Source of the DNA: an uncultured Flaviramulus sp.
GTDB taxonomy: Bacteria > Bacteroidota > Bacteroidia > Flavobacteriales > Flavobacteriaceae
Direction of reading: 5' to 3'
NCBI GenBank assembly: GCA_947495125.1
Contig: CANLXL010000015.1
Location: 19,891-83,890 of the forward strand
Length of the DNA stretch: 64,000 nt
The notes below the pieces were generated by a model. It saw only the letters and a list, made by a program, of their open reading frames with translations. It was not told the DNA's origin and did not search any database. The position numbers were made by a program, and so were the translations under genes. Below, in pieces: positions 9,177 through 17,678 of the stretch. Each line of letters starts with the position of its first letter. Position 1 is the first letter of the stretch.

Positions 9177-11135
9177 TTACTTTTTCTTTAATAATAGTAA
9201 TGAATTGTTTTGTATATCTATAGCTTTATTCATAAACTCTTTTAAATAGGGATAATACTCAGGGTTATATATGGAGTCGTTGAAATTAATTTTAAACAAT
9301 ATATTTACATAATTACCTTGTGCAGCGACCGATAGAATAACGCTACCTTTATTGTTTGGCAAGGCAAATCTGGCATCTTTTGGTTTTTCAAGAAGACTAT
9401 AGTTTTCGCCTAAATTAAGCCTTAGGGCATAATAGTAGATGTCTTTATAGCCAAAATCGATAGGATAGGTGCGTTCTTGAAGTTTAAAAGGGTTCTCTGT
9501 AAAGAATTTAGTGAAAAATGGGTTTAAATATATAATATCCCCCGTATCGTCGGCATGGTATTCAACATTATAGACTTCAACAAATTCAGAATCGGTTTTA
9601 CCGCCTTTGACCATTTCGAAATTAGTTATTTCCGTATCAGAATAATGATCTTTTAAAGCCGAAATATAAGCGTCCCTATTCTGGAAATAGCGTTTTCTTT
9701 TGTTTAGAGCATGGTAACCTGTTGTTTTATAACTGATTTTGCCGGTAATCCCTTCGTTGTCATCTAAATTTAATTCTGCTTTGTACTGCACTGTTGATAG
9801 ATCCTTGGGCACAATATCAACCCATTGACTTCCTTTTTTAAAATCCATAAGGCGGCCATAGCTATTTAAACATCTAAATGGTATTTCTCCGAAGCTTAAA
9901 TAATCGTCTGTTGCATCCAGTAGATATTGCTTATCATTAATTGTTACCTGAACCGCTAAATAGTTGAAGTCCGTAATTACCGGATATATTTTGGTTGGAA
10001 ATCCATTTCCTCTGGTAGAGAGCAATAAAGGTTTAGCATCAACACCGGATTTTTTCAACATATTATGAAGCAAAATATTTATTGAAGATACATTTCCTGA
10101 TTTGTTATTAATCAGATCTTTAACGGATACTTCTTCAAATATCTTATACGTTTCGTTCCATGTGTACTGGTCTTGTACATAATTATAAATAGCTTGTGCT
10201 TTTTTCAGTTTGTCCTTCTCGTTAATGATATCTGCGCTTAAATGTTCTTCTAATTTAATAGATTTATTCAATTGTCTACCAATATCTTTATCCGTTTTAA
10301 ATTCTCTATCAACTGTTTTCCAGGTCTTTGCGTAGTTAGTTTTAGCACCGTCAAAGCCGGTAACCGTTTTTAATTCGTATTCAATTCTGGCGAGATAATT
10401 ATATTTACTCGTCATATAATCTTCTTCAATAAAAGCAGGAATGTCCTTCATGGCATAGGTAGACAAGGAACAGTTGGCATAACTACCACCACGGCCATTT
10501 AAACAATTATTTTTGATAACCGATTCGTTTATAAATAATTTCTTGGCACCAACGAGTTTGGTGTTATACAACCAATTTCCGGGAATACTGGCTCTGTATT
10601 CACTGTATAGCTTGGGAATATCACTTTGAAAATTCCATCCTTTATATTTGAATTTAAAAGGTGAGCTTCGGGTGAAACTATAGGTGATAACCGATCCGGC
10701 TTTCACATTGGGCATGGTGAATTTCACCAAGGTATAGTTGTCGTCGTATTTTTCTCTGAAAATGTCTTTGTTGTCGAGTTTGGTTTTTACCACATTGTTA
10801 TCAACCAAATTATAGGTAGTGGCAATAATGTGATTTACTTTTTCTGATGATCTTCCGTTGTTATAGAGATAAATGGTAATATTAGCTTCATCGAAACCTT
10901 CCTTATTAAGAATCTTTATTTTATGTTTTTCTTCGGTGACTAGATCGAAATGATCCTGTTCAATAAAACTATTACCGTATTCATAGAGTACAAGAGCATT
11001 GGCGGTGGAGTCTTTTGCGTAAGACTTCATTTTTAACTCATTAAGATTAACTCTGTAATTATAGGTGTTGTTGTCTGATTGAGAAAAAGAATTAAAAAAA
11101 ATAAGAAAACATAGAATGCTATAATATTGTTTCAT
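9177..11135 (-). CDS. Exported DUF3857/transglutaminase-like protein
   Basis: A signal peptide (residues 1-18, FFNSFSQ) is followed by a DUF3857 beta domain (about 45-230) and a transglutaminase-like region (about 270-380) containing KAQAIYNYVQDQYTWNET and a VDAKPLLLSTR strand. At the usual nucleophile position the sequence reads NKSGNVSSINILLHNML: the NKxGNCxD pattern of the family has Val-Ser-Ser where Cys would stand, so catalytic activity is doubtful. Family function is unknown. It lies 24 bases upstream of the channel gene and two bases downstream of the exonuclease gene, within one minus-strand run. Confidence 0.82.
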   Translation of the reverse strand: MKQYYSILCFLIFFNSFSQSDNNTYNYRVNLNELKMKSYAKDSTANALVLYEYGNSFIEQDHFDLVTEEKHKIKILNKEGFDEANITIYLYNNGRSSEKVNHIIATTYNLVDNNVVKTKLDNKDIFREKYDDNYTLVKFTMPNVKAGSVITYSFTRSSPFKFKYKGWNFQSDIPKLYSEYRASIPGNWLYNTKLVGAKKLFINESVIKNNCLNGRGGSYANCSLSTYAMKDIPAFIEEDYMTSKYNYLARIEYELKTVTGFDGAKTNYAKTWKTVDREFKTDKDIGRQLNKSIKLEEHLSADIINEKDKLKKAQAIYNYVQDQYTWNETYKIFEEVSVKDLINNKSGNVSSINILLHNMLKKSGVDAKPLLLSTRGNGFPTKIYPVITDFNYLAVQVTINDKQYLLDATDDYLSFGEIPFRCLNSYGRLMDFKKGSQWVDIVPKDLSTVQYKAELNLDDNEGITGKISYKTTGYHALNKRKRYFQNRDAYISALKDHYSDTEITNFEMVKGGKTDSEFVEVYNVEYHADDTGDIIYLNPFFTKFFTENPFKLQERTYPIDFGYKDIYYYALRLNLGENYSLLEKPKDARFALPNNKGSVILSVAAQGNYVNILFKINFNDSIYNPEYYPYLKEFMNKAIDIQNNSLLLLKKK

Positions 11136-11137
11136 CT

Positions 11138-12502
11138 CTAGTTAAGCGTGATAAGTTTCAGTCGTTTATTTTTTCTTAGGTAACTTTGAATAATATGTTG
11201 GGTATCCCGATTGTTTTCCATAGGGGTTATGATGGATTGCAAAACGTCCATATTGTTTATTTGATAATTTAAATTGAAAAAACCTAAGCCTTTAAAAACC
11301 CCATTTTCAATGAGTATCGCACTACGCTCATCAATATCACGGCCTTTATCGATAATGACCATATTTTTGTTAGCATAGCTGTTTTTGAAAATAAGATCAT
11401 TGACACGGGCGTTATACAACTCGGGAAGCTCTGATGCAATACAGGCGCCATGGCATGTTTTGATGTCGTAGTTAAAACAGCTTGTTTTGGTTTTATATAG
11501 GCCTGTGAGTTTCTGACATAAATTATATTCATCAACAGCTTTGGTTATAAAGCTTTTTCCACTTTGCCGGTTACTAAAAGTCGTTATTGCTGTTTTTCTA
11601 CCGTTTACGATATCAACTTTTAGATTAATATAATTGTTTTCATCTATAAAGCTGTAGAGTCCGTGTGTGAAAATAGTTCGTCTTAGAGCTCTGTTAAATA
11701 TAGGCTTTATACGTTTTATCTCTTCACTTTCTTTTAAAATCGCAACCAATTCACTGCCTGTAGCTTCATAGGTCACTGTTGAAACTAAAGCTTGTATCTT
11801 TTTTGATTTTTGATTGGTGTTTGTAAAATGTTGATTAATACGTTTTTTTATATTCTTACTTTTTCCAATATAGATGATGCTACCATCTGCTTTATGAATA
11901 TAATAAACCCCGGTTACTGAAGGCAAATTATCTAAAATATCGAGGTGTTTTGGTTCTAGTTGATGCCTGGGGTCTAATCGGATAGATTGCGTTATAATGT
12001 TTTTAGAAGAGTCTTTATCTAGTAGTATTTTGAACAACTTAACAGTAGCCAAAGCATCTCCGGATGCTCTATGTCTGTCCGTTACGGGAATCCCCAGCGA
12101 TCTAACCAATTTGCCAAGACTATATGAAGGGAGGTCCGGAATTAAATCTTTTGCCAGTTCAACAGTGCAGAGGGTCTGACGTTCAAACTCAAAACCAAGA
12201 CGCCTGAATTCCGTGGATAAAATTCTATAATCAAATTGGGCGTTATGAGCTACTAGAATGCTGCCTTCAGTAATTTCAACAATCCGCTTGGCAATTTCAT
12301 AAAACTTAGGTGCATGCCTGAGCATATTACTGTTTATACCAGTGAGATTAACAACAAAGGGTTGAATTTCGCGCTCGGGGTTTACCAAACTTATAAATTG
12401 ATCAACTATTTGATGGCCATCGTGTTTGTAAATTGCAATTTCAGTAATGCCTTCTTCATTGTACTTACCACCAGTCGTTTCTATGTCTAATATTGCGTAA
12501 AT
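11138..12502 (-). CDS. DnaQ-like 3'-5' exonuclease fused to a GIY-YIG (UvrC N-terminal-like) nuclease
   Basis: Two-nuclease fusion found across Bacteroidota, probably in DNA repair or proofreading. With the start used here it has 454 aa. Exonuclease motifs: Exo I D6-I-E8-T-T-G-G, Exo II around D91 (VAHNAQFD), Exo III H144-x4-D149 (HRASGD). The GIY-YIG domain starts near residue 198 (GVYYI ... IYIGKS). Homologues begin MYAILDIETTGG; here the matching codons run from ATT (12500-12502), and the frame closes with TAA two codons earlier, so there is no ATG, GTG or TTG that keeps Exo I. A TTG at 12388 would delete it. The array (GTTAAAA)10 lies two bases upstream. The ATT start is inference. Confidence 0.85.
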   Translation of the reverse strand: MYAILDIETTGGKYNEEGITEIAIYKHDGHQIVDQFISLVNPEREIQPFVVNLTGINSNMLRHAPKFYEIAKRIVEITEGSILVAHNAQFDYRILSTEFRRLGFEFERQTLCTVELAKDLIPDLPSYSLGKLVRSLGIPVTDRHRASGDALATVKLFKILLDKDSSKNIITQSIRLDPRHQLEPKHLDILDNLPSVTGVYYIHKADGSIIYIGKSKNIKKRINQHFTNTNQKSKKIQALVSTVTYEATGSELVAILKESEEIKRIKPIFNRALRRTIFTHGLYSFIDENNYINLKVDIVNGRKTAITTFSNRQSGKSFITKAVDEYNLCQKLTGLYKTKTSCFNYDIKTCHGACIASELPELYNARVNDLIFKNSYANKNMVIIDKGRDIDERSAILIENGVFKGLGFFNLNYQINNMDVLQSIITPMENNRDTQHIIQSYLRKNKRLKLITLN

Positions 12503-12504
12503 TT

Positions 12505-12574
12505 GTTAAAAGTTAAAAGTTAAAAGTTAAAAGTTAAAAGTTAAAAGTTAAAAGTTAAAAGTTAAAAGTTAAAA
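12505..12574. repeat. Perfect heptanucleotide array (GTTAAAA)x10
   Basis: Ten exact head-to-tail copies of GTTAAAA (TTTTAAC on the minus strand), 70 bases. The array occupies the leader of the minus-strand exonuclease/GIY-YIG gene, ending two bases before its likely start codon. Changes in copy number would move upstream signals by seven bases per unit. Related 7-bp-period repeats border the two four-helix-bundle genes elsewhere in the window. Confidence 0.97.
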
Positions 12575-12619
12575 GTATTTTTATGCCCGGAATTTACAAT
12601 TATTAATTTTGTTTTCTGT

Positions 12620-13300
12620 CTAAGCGTAATTTCGTTCACCAAATATACTACTTCCAACACGAACCATAGTACTGCCACAATCAATGGCTAATTGATAATC
12701 ACCACTCATACCCATTGAAATCGTTTTTAGCTCACAGTTTTTGGTTTGAATTGTTTTTAAGTTATCAAAAGTTTGTTTTAATGTATTGAATTCTTGTTTT
12801 ACCTGATTTTTGTTATCTGTAAATGTTGCCATTCCCATGAGCCCGGTGATCTTTACATTTTTCAGTCCTAAAATGACCTCAGATTGCAATAAATTGTAGG
12901 CTTCAGTTGGAGTCATGCCAAATTTAGAATCTTCTGAAGCAATCTTTATTTGCAATAAGCAATCAATAACTCTGCCATGTTTTAAAGCTTGTTTATTAAT
13001 TTCCTTTAGCAGTTTAATATTATTAACACCGTGTATTAAACGTACAAATGATGCCATATATTTCACCTTATTTCTCTGGACATGGCCAATCATATGCCAC
13101 TCGATATCCTTGGGTAGAACTTCTTGCTTTTCGCTCATTTCCTGAATTTTATTTTCACCAAAAATGCGCTGACCGGCATTATAGGCTTCCATTAAATCAC
13201 TAACAGGTTTTGTTTTGGAAACGGCAACAAGGGTTACGCTATCCGGGATGCTTGATTTTATAGATTTCAGGTTTTGTTTTATGTTCATTTTAAAACTCAT
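12620..13300 (-). CDS. YggS/ProSC-type pyridoxal phosphate homeostasis protein
   Basis: Cytosolic PLP-binding protein with an alanine-racemase N-terminal fold and no racemase C-terminal domain. The PLP lysine lies in LVAVSKTKP (about residue 29), followed by FGENKIQEM, WHMIGHVQRNKVKY and the closing GMSGDYQLAIDCGSTMVRVGSSIFG, all family hallmarks. Family members keep vitamin B6 and amino-acid pools balanced. Its start overlaps the DUF1015 stop by 11 bases, so the pair is co-translated. Length (226 aa) is standard. Confidence 0.95.
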   Translation of the reverse strand: MSFKMNIKQNLKSIKSSIPDSVTLVAVSKTKPVSDLMEAYNAGQRIFGENKIQEMSEKQEVLPKDIEWHMIGHVQRNKVKYMASFVRLIHGVNNIKLLKEINKQALKHGRVIDCLLQIKIASEDSKFGMTPTEAYNLLQSEVILGLKNVKITGLMGMATFTDNKNQVKQEFNTLKQTFDNLKTIQTKNCELKTISMGMSGDYQLAIDCGSTMVRVGSSIFGERNYA

Positions 13301-14528
13301 AAATGGTTATTCCACTTCTTAATTTTGGAAGAATATAGGTGCTCTTTGGGGGCATTTTGAGGCCTTCGTCTGCAATATTTTTAATTTGGTTAATGGTTGC
13401 CGGGCACATGCCAAAGCCTACCTTGAATTCGCCACTGTCTACGCTACTTTTAATCGTAATCATTTCATGCCTCCCATTAACATACTCCATGCGTGTGTCG
13501 TTTCGCAAATCGTCTATACCTAAGAGGGGTTGTAATATGGTCTTATATAGCAATTGTGCGTCTAAATGGTCTAATGCAGTATTGAATAGGTAGCTCGTTT
13601 TTCTTAAATATAACGAATAGAATTCGCCATCCAAGTACATGCTGAAATGATGAGGTTTCGATGGATGATAAGGAATAGCCCCTCTGTTTTCTATACGATA
13701 AAAGGGATCTAAGCGAATTAGAAATTCTTCTTTGCTCAATCCGTTAAGATCTTTTACCAAACGATTGAATTCATGAATTACTAAATCTGATTCAGGAATA
13801 AGATAAGACATGAAGAAATTGTACGATTCGGAACCATTATGATTTATGTTTTTAGCTTTTTCAGCTTGATATAACAGAAAAGAAGATGACGATCTGTGAT
13901 GACCATCGGCGATATAAATGGTCTTCATGGTATCAAACTCTTTCTGAATTACTGAAAGGGTCTCGGCATTATCGATCTTCCACAAATAATGGGTGTCTCT
14001 ATAAGTCATTGTAAATTCAAACTCTGCATGACTGATTTGTGTGTCTTTTATGATACGTGCTATGGTATCATTATCGGGATAGGTCAGTAGTACAGGTTCC
14101 GCATTAAAACCAACGGTTTGCAAATAAGTTTTAAATGTTTCTTCACGTTTGGCAATGGTATCTTCATGTTTTTTGATGACATCATTTTTATAGTCTTCAG
14201 CACTTGTTGCCGCTATTATTCCATTAAATTCCTGGCCATGCCTGTTTACAATTTTATAAACATAAAACGCAGGTTTTTCATCTTGAATAAAAACACCATC
14301 TTCTTTAAACTCTAAATAGCGATTTCGTACCAGTTTATAACGTTCTTCTCCGGTAATCACCTGATCGTATTTATAACCGGGATTGACAATGTGCAGAAAA
14401 CTATATGGATTATAATCCATGCGTGATTCTCGTTCATCGACAGTATAGCTTTGGTAGGGACGTGAAGCCACTAAACCTACTATGGCTCTTGTTGGTCTTA
14501 CGGCTTTAAATGGTTTTATTTTTGCCAT
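13290..14528 (-). CDS. DUF1015 family protein
   Basis: Conserved protein of unknown biochemical role, recognisable by the N-terminal KAVRPTRAIVGLVASRPYQS segment, the central IADGHHRSSSS motif (about residues 210-220) and the C-terminal ITIYEF ending. The HH pair and following serines suggest a phosphate- or nucleotide-handling site but this is inference. The gene overlaps YggS by 11 bases. Its leader is unusual: the (AGTGTTC)5 array begins only five bases upstream of the ATG. Confidence 0.88.
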   Translation of the reverse strand: MAKIKPFKAVRPTRAIVGLVASRPYQSYTVDERESRMDYNPYSFLHIVNPGYKYDQVITGEERYKLVRNRYLEFKEDGVFIQDEKPAFYVYKIVNRHGQEFNGIIAATSAEDYKNDVIKKHEDTIAKREETFKTYLQTVGFNAEPVLLTYPDNDTIARIIKDTQISHAEFEFTMTYRDTHYLWKIDNAETLSVIQKEFDTMKTIYIADGHHRSSSSFLLYQAEKAKNINHNGSESYNFFMSYLIPESDLVIHEFNRLVKDLNGLSKEEFLIRLDPFYRIENRGAIPYHPSKPHHFSMYLDGEFYSLYLRKTSYLFNTALDHLDAQLLYKTILQPLLGIDDLRNDTRMEYVNGRHEMITIKSSVDSGEFKVGFGMCPATINQIKNIADEGLKMPPKSTYILPKLRSGITIYEF

Positions 14529-14533
14529 ATTTA

Positions 14534-14568
14534 AGTGTTCAGTGTTCAGTGTTCAGTGTTCAGTGTTC
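14534..14568. repeat. Heptanucleotide array (AGTGTTC)x5, left border of the first four-helix-bundle unit
   Basis: Five exact copies of AGTGTTC. Read on the minus strand it is (ACTGAAC)n, which resembles the ACTGATT/ACTAAAG/ACTGAGC heptamers on the plus strand at 14981-15001 on the other side of the small gene. The two sets therefore form a degenerate inverted repeat around 14594-14965. Confidence 0.92.
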
Positions 14569-14593
14569 GTAGGACTGTATTCCAAGAATAAAA

Positions 14594-14965
14594 TTAAAGC
14601 TTAGCTGATCCGAATTTATCAGGATTCCGAATCATAAAATTTATAAGTTTACCTATTTCAAGACTTTCATCTGTAAGTTCTTGAAACTGCTGTTTATTGA
14701 TATGGATACAAGCAAGGGCAAATTCTAGCCAAGTTTGAGTCTCAGAATTTTCTGCATCACAATCTGTTAGTTTGCTGATAAAATGTTTTGGGTACGACCT
14801 TTTTCCATAAGCTTCAGCCGTGTTTGCACAAACACTTCGGGATGACCTTCTAATTTGATCAGTCAAAGAATATGTTTCTTCTTTTGGAAAAGATGTTGAT
14901 ATGTTTAATATTTTCATAGCCAATTCAAAACCTTTTTTGTAAGCAAGTAAATCTTGAAATCTCAT
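14594..14965 (-). CDS. Four-helix-bundle protein (23S rRNA IVP / S23 family)
   Basis: A 123-aa all-helical protein with the family signature QIRRSSRSVCANTAEAYG (about residues 36-53) and an N-terminal FQDLLAYKKGFELAMKI helix. The family includes proteins encoded in 23S rRNA intervening sequences and relatives of the diversity-generating-retroelement accessory protein Avd, but most chromosomal copies have no known role. The gene lies between the fatty-acid-type dehydrogenase and DUF1015 and is bordered by 7-bp-period repeats on both sides. No reverse transcriptase or variable repeat is near. Confidence 0.92.
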   Translation of the reverse strand: MRFQDLLAYKKGFELAMKILNISTSFPKEETYSLTDQIRRSSRSVCANTAEAYGKRSYPKHFISKLTDCDAENSETQTWLEFALACIHINKQQFQELTDESLEIGKLINFMIRNPDKFGSAKL

Positions 14966-14980
14966 AATGTTATTTAATTT

Positions 14981-15001
14981 ACTGATTACTAAAGACTGAG
15001 C
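14981..15001. repeat. Degenerate heptamers, right border of the first four-helix-bundle unit
   Basis: Three adjacent 7-mers ACTGATT, ACTAAAG and ACTGAGC share the frame ACTnAnn. They start 15 bases upstream of the small gene's ATG and stop five bases from the stop codon of the dehydrogenase. They are the inverted counterpart of the array at 14534-14568. Three imperfect units alone would be weak evidence; the symmetry with the left side is what supports the call. Confidence 0.6.
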
Positions 15002-15006
15002 ATTCT

Positions 15007-15897
15007 TTACTTAACAAACTGTTTTGAAACAATTTCCGCTTTTCTACTTTCAGAATAATCATAAAAACCTTCACCCGATTTCACGCCTAATTTACCAGCA
15101 TTAACCATATTTACCAATAATGGACATGGTGCGTATTTCGGGTTTTTAAAGCCGTCGTACATTACATTTAAAATGGATAGGCATACATCCAAACCGATAA
15201 AGTCTGCGAGTTGTAGTGGCCCCATAGGATGGGCCATCCCTAATTTCATCACCGTATCAATTTCATTGACTCCGGCTACGCCGTTATAAAGGGTTTCGAT
15301 AGACTCGTTTAGCATGGGCATTAAAATTCTGTTTGCCACAAACCCGGGGTAGTCGTTTACTTCAACAGGGGTTTTGCCTAATGTTTTAGACATGGCCATA
15401 ATGGTATTGGTAACGCTGTCACTGGTATTGTAACCGCGGATAATTTCAACCAATTTCATAATAGGAACGGGGTTCATAAAATGCATTCCAATAACCATTT
15501 CTGGTCTTGATGTGGCTGCAGCGATCTGTGTAATTGATATTGATGATGTATTGGTAGCTAAAATGGTATCCTTAGGGCATGCATCATCAAGTTCTTTGAA
15601 AATCTTCAGCTTTAGGTCTAAATTTTCTGTTGCTGCTTCAACAACAAGATCGGCATGTTCAACGCCTTCATTTATATTGGTAAATGTATTTATATGGTTT
15701 AAAGTAGCTTCCTTATCGGCCGCGGTGACCTTTTCTTTGGCTACCATTCTGTCCAAATTACGAGTAATGGTCTCCATACCCTTCTTTAGAGAAGCTTCAT
15801 TAATATCTATCAGTTGTACTTTGAAACCACTTTGTGCAAACGTATGTGCAATACCATTTCCCATAGTACCGGCACCAATTACCGCGACATTTTTCAT
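15007..15897 (-). CDS. 3-hydroxyacyl-CoA (3-hydroxybutyryl-CoA) dehydrogenase
   Basis: NAD-dependent oxidation of 3-hydroxyacyl-CoA to 3-ketoacyl-CoA, in fatty-acid or butyrate-type metabolism. The Rossmann motif GAGTMGNGIAHTFAQSG (7-23), the NTSSISI strand with catalytic Ser, and GMHFMNPVPIMKLVEII with the catalytic His are all present, followed by the C-terminal helical domain (GFVANRILMPMLNE, MAHPMGPLQLADFIGLD). Length 296 aa matches stand-alone Hbd enzymes. It follows the Gfo/Idh/MocA oxidoreductase by seven bases, so they are probably co-transcribed. Confidence 0.95.
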   Translation of the reverse strand: MKNVAVIGAGTMGNGIAHTFAQSGFKVQLIDINEASLKKGMETITRNLDRMVAKEKVTAADKEATLNHINTFTNINEGVEHADLVVEAATENLDLKLKIFKELDDACPKDTILATNTSSISITQIAAATSRPEMVIGMHFMNPVPIMKLVEIIRGYNTSDSVTNTIMAMSKTLGKTPVEVNDYPGFVANRILMPMLNESIETLYNGVAGVNEIDTVMKLGMAHPMGPLQLADFIGLDVCLSILNVMYDGFKNPKYAPCPLLVNMVNAGKLGVKSGEGFYDYSESRKAEIVSKQFVK

Positions 15898-15904
15898 AAA
15901 ACTT

Positions 15905-16867
15905 TTATTTAAAACAATTGATTATTTGGTTTGCAACACGCAAGGCTTCGGTACCATCATGAAGTGTTACAATAGGTGTAGTGTTATTGTTAATGGCATC
16001 AGCAAATGTTTCTAATTCATCTAAAATAGAATTGTTATCTGCTATATTTGGGTTGTCAAAATAGATTTGTTTTTTTACGCCTTCAGCATTTTGAAGAATC
16101 ATATCAAAATCACCGGGATTTTCCGGAGCATCTTTCATTTTAACGACCTCACATTTTTTCTCTAAAAAGTCTACGGAAATATAGGCATCCTTTTGAAAGA
16201 ATCGTGCTTTGCGCATTTTCTTTAACGAAATTCTACTCGCCGTAAGATTGGCGACACAACCATTTTCGAATTCTATTCTGGCATTGGCAATATCTGGTGT
16301 ATCGCTAATTACTGAAACACCACTGGCCGAGATATGCTTAACCGGAGATTTTACAATACTCAAAATAATATCGATATCGTGAATCATTAAATCTAATACC
16401 ACCGGGACATCAGTTCCTCTGGGATTAAATTCGGCTAAGCGATGTGTTTCGATAAACATAGGCGATTTAATATCCTCCTTTATGGCAATAAAAGCCGGAT
16501 TAAAACGCTCAACATGACCTACTTGGCCTTTAACATTATTTGAAGCGACTAATGATCGGATCTCTTCTGCTTCTTCAACAGTATTGGTAATTGGTTTTTC
16601 AATAAAAATATGTTTGCCTTTAGCAATAGCTTCTTTTGCACAGTCGTAATGAGAAAGCGTTGGTGTTACAATATCGACCACATCCACGGCATCAATAAGC
16701 GATTCAATAGATCTAAAAAATTTATACCCAAATTCTGCTTCTACTTTTTTACCATTAGTTTCATCTGCATCATAAAACCCGATCAGGTTATATTTTTCAG
16801 AAGTATTGAGAAGTCTTAAATGAATTTTTCCGAGATGACCAGCACCCAGTACACCAGCTTTTAGCAT
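15905..16867 (-). CDS. Gfo/Idh/MocA family oxidoreductase
   Basis: NAD(P)-dependent sugar- or inositol-type oxidoreductase. The dinucleotide-binding motif GVLGAGHLGKIHLRLL is at residues 5-20, the family EKPI motif (about 94-97) carries the conserved Lys, and GHVERFNPAF and DLMIHDIDIIL supply the C-terminal active-site region. Length 320 aa is typical. First gene of the pair with the 3-hydroxyacyl-CoA dehydrogenase and divergent from pcm. Substrate unknown. Confidence 0.9.
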   Translation of the reverse strand: MLKAGVLGAGHLGKIHLRLLNTSEKYNLIGFYDADETNGKKVEAEFGYKFFRSIESLIDAVDVVDIVTPTLSHYDCAKEAIAKGKHIFIEKPITNTVEEAEEIRSLVASNNVKGQVGHVERFNPAFIAIKEDIKSPMFIETHRLAEFNPRGTDVPVVLDLMIHDIDIILSIVKSPVKHISASGVSVISDTPDIANARIEFENGCVANLTASRISLKKMRKARFFQKDAYISVDFLEKKCEVVKMKDAPENPGDFDMILQNAEGVKKQIYFDNPNIADNNSILDELETFADAINNNTTPIVTLHDGTEALRVANQIINCFK

Positions 16868-17025
16868 ATTTTTACGTTTTCAACAAAAATAAGATATTTA
16901 ATAGACGAATATCGCAAATTTAAGACTAATTTTTTGTTCATTAATTATGTGCAATAAATTCTTGACAAATTGTTTTTTGTTCGAAATGTTTAATTAATTT
17001 TAGCCTTATAAACCATACCAAAAAA

Positions 17026-17667
17026 TTGAACGATACATTTAAACACAAGGGGTTACGTCAAAAATTAGTTAATGTTTTGATAAACAAAGGGATAGTTGAT
17101 AAAAATGTTTTAAAGGCTATTGGCAACATCCCAAGGCATTTGTTTATGGATTCAGGATTTTTAGATCATGCTTATCAGGATAAAGCATTTCCTATTGCTG
17201 CAGACCAAACCATCTCTCAGCCTTATACAGTAGCTTTTCAAACGGAGTTATTGCAGGTAAATAAAGGCGACAAAATCCTTGAGATCGGAACCGGAAGTGG
17301 TTATCAAACGGCGGTATTGTGTGAACTCGGGGCTAAAGTTTTTAGTATTGAGCGTCAGCAGGAATTGTTTAAAAAGACCAGCAAGTTTTTACCAAAGCTA
17401 GGATATCGTGCCAAAAAACTCGTTTTTGGAGATGGTTATAAAGGGTTGATTGAAGACGCTCCTTTTGATGGCATTATTGTTACCGCCGGAGCACCTTTTG
17501 TGCCTAAACCCTTGTTGAGTCAATTAAAAGTAGGAGGTCGGTTAGTGATTCCTGTGGGTGATGATATTCAGGTTATGACGATGTTTATCAGAAAAGGTCA
17601 AAAAGAATTTGAACAGCAGGAATTTGGCGAGTTTAGGTTCGTGCCTTTGTTGGAAGATAAGAATTAG
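17026..17667 (+). CDS. pcm: Protein-L-isoaspartate O-methyltransferase
   Basis: Repairs damaged proteins by methylating L-isoaspartyl residues with S-adenosylmethionine. Family signatures: ISQPYTVAFQTELL (about 64-77), the SAM motif EIGTGSGYQTAVL (about 87-99) and FDGIIVTAGAPFVPKPLLSQLKVGGRLVIPVG. Length 213 aa is usual. The start is TTG at 17026, the only initiator that gives the expected N terminus. It is divergent from the oxidoreductase at 16867 and convergent with DinB, 11 bases apart. Confidence 0.95.
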   Translation: MNDTFKHKGLRQKLVNVLINKGIVDKNVLKAIGNIPRHLFMDSGFLDHAYQDKAFPIAADQTISQPYTVAFQTELLQVNKGDKILEIGTGSGYQTAVLCELGAKVFSIERQQELFKKTSKFLPKLGYRAKKLVFGDGYKGLIEDAPFDGIIVTAGAPFVPKPLLSQLKVGGRLVIPVGDDIQVMTMFIRKGQKEFEQQEFGEFRFVPLLEDKN

Positions 17668-17678
17668 GTGTTTTAATA

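Noticed and set aside
11138..12502. Homing endonuclease or intron because of the GIY-YIG domain
   Set aside because: The order exonuclease then UvrC-like GIY-YIG is a known repair-type fusion and lies in a continuous frame.
12505..12574. Heptamer array read as a CRISPR array
   Set aside because: The 7-base units are contiguous with no spacers; no cas gene is present.
14594..14965. Diversity-generating retroelement accessory gene (Avd)
   Set aside because: No reverse transcriptase, template repeat or variable repeat is visible near either four-helix-bundle gene.
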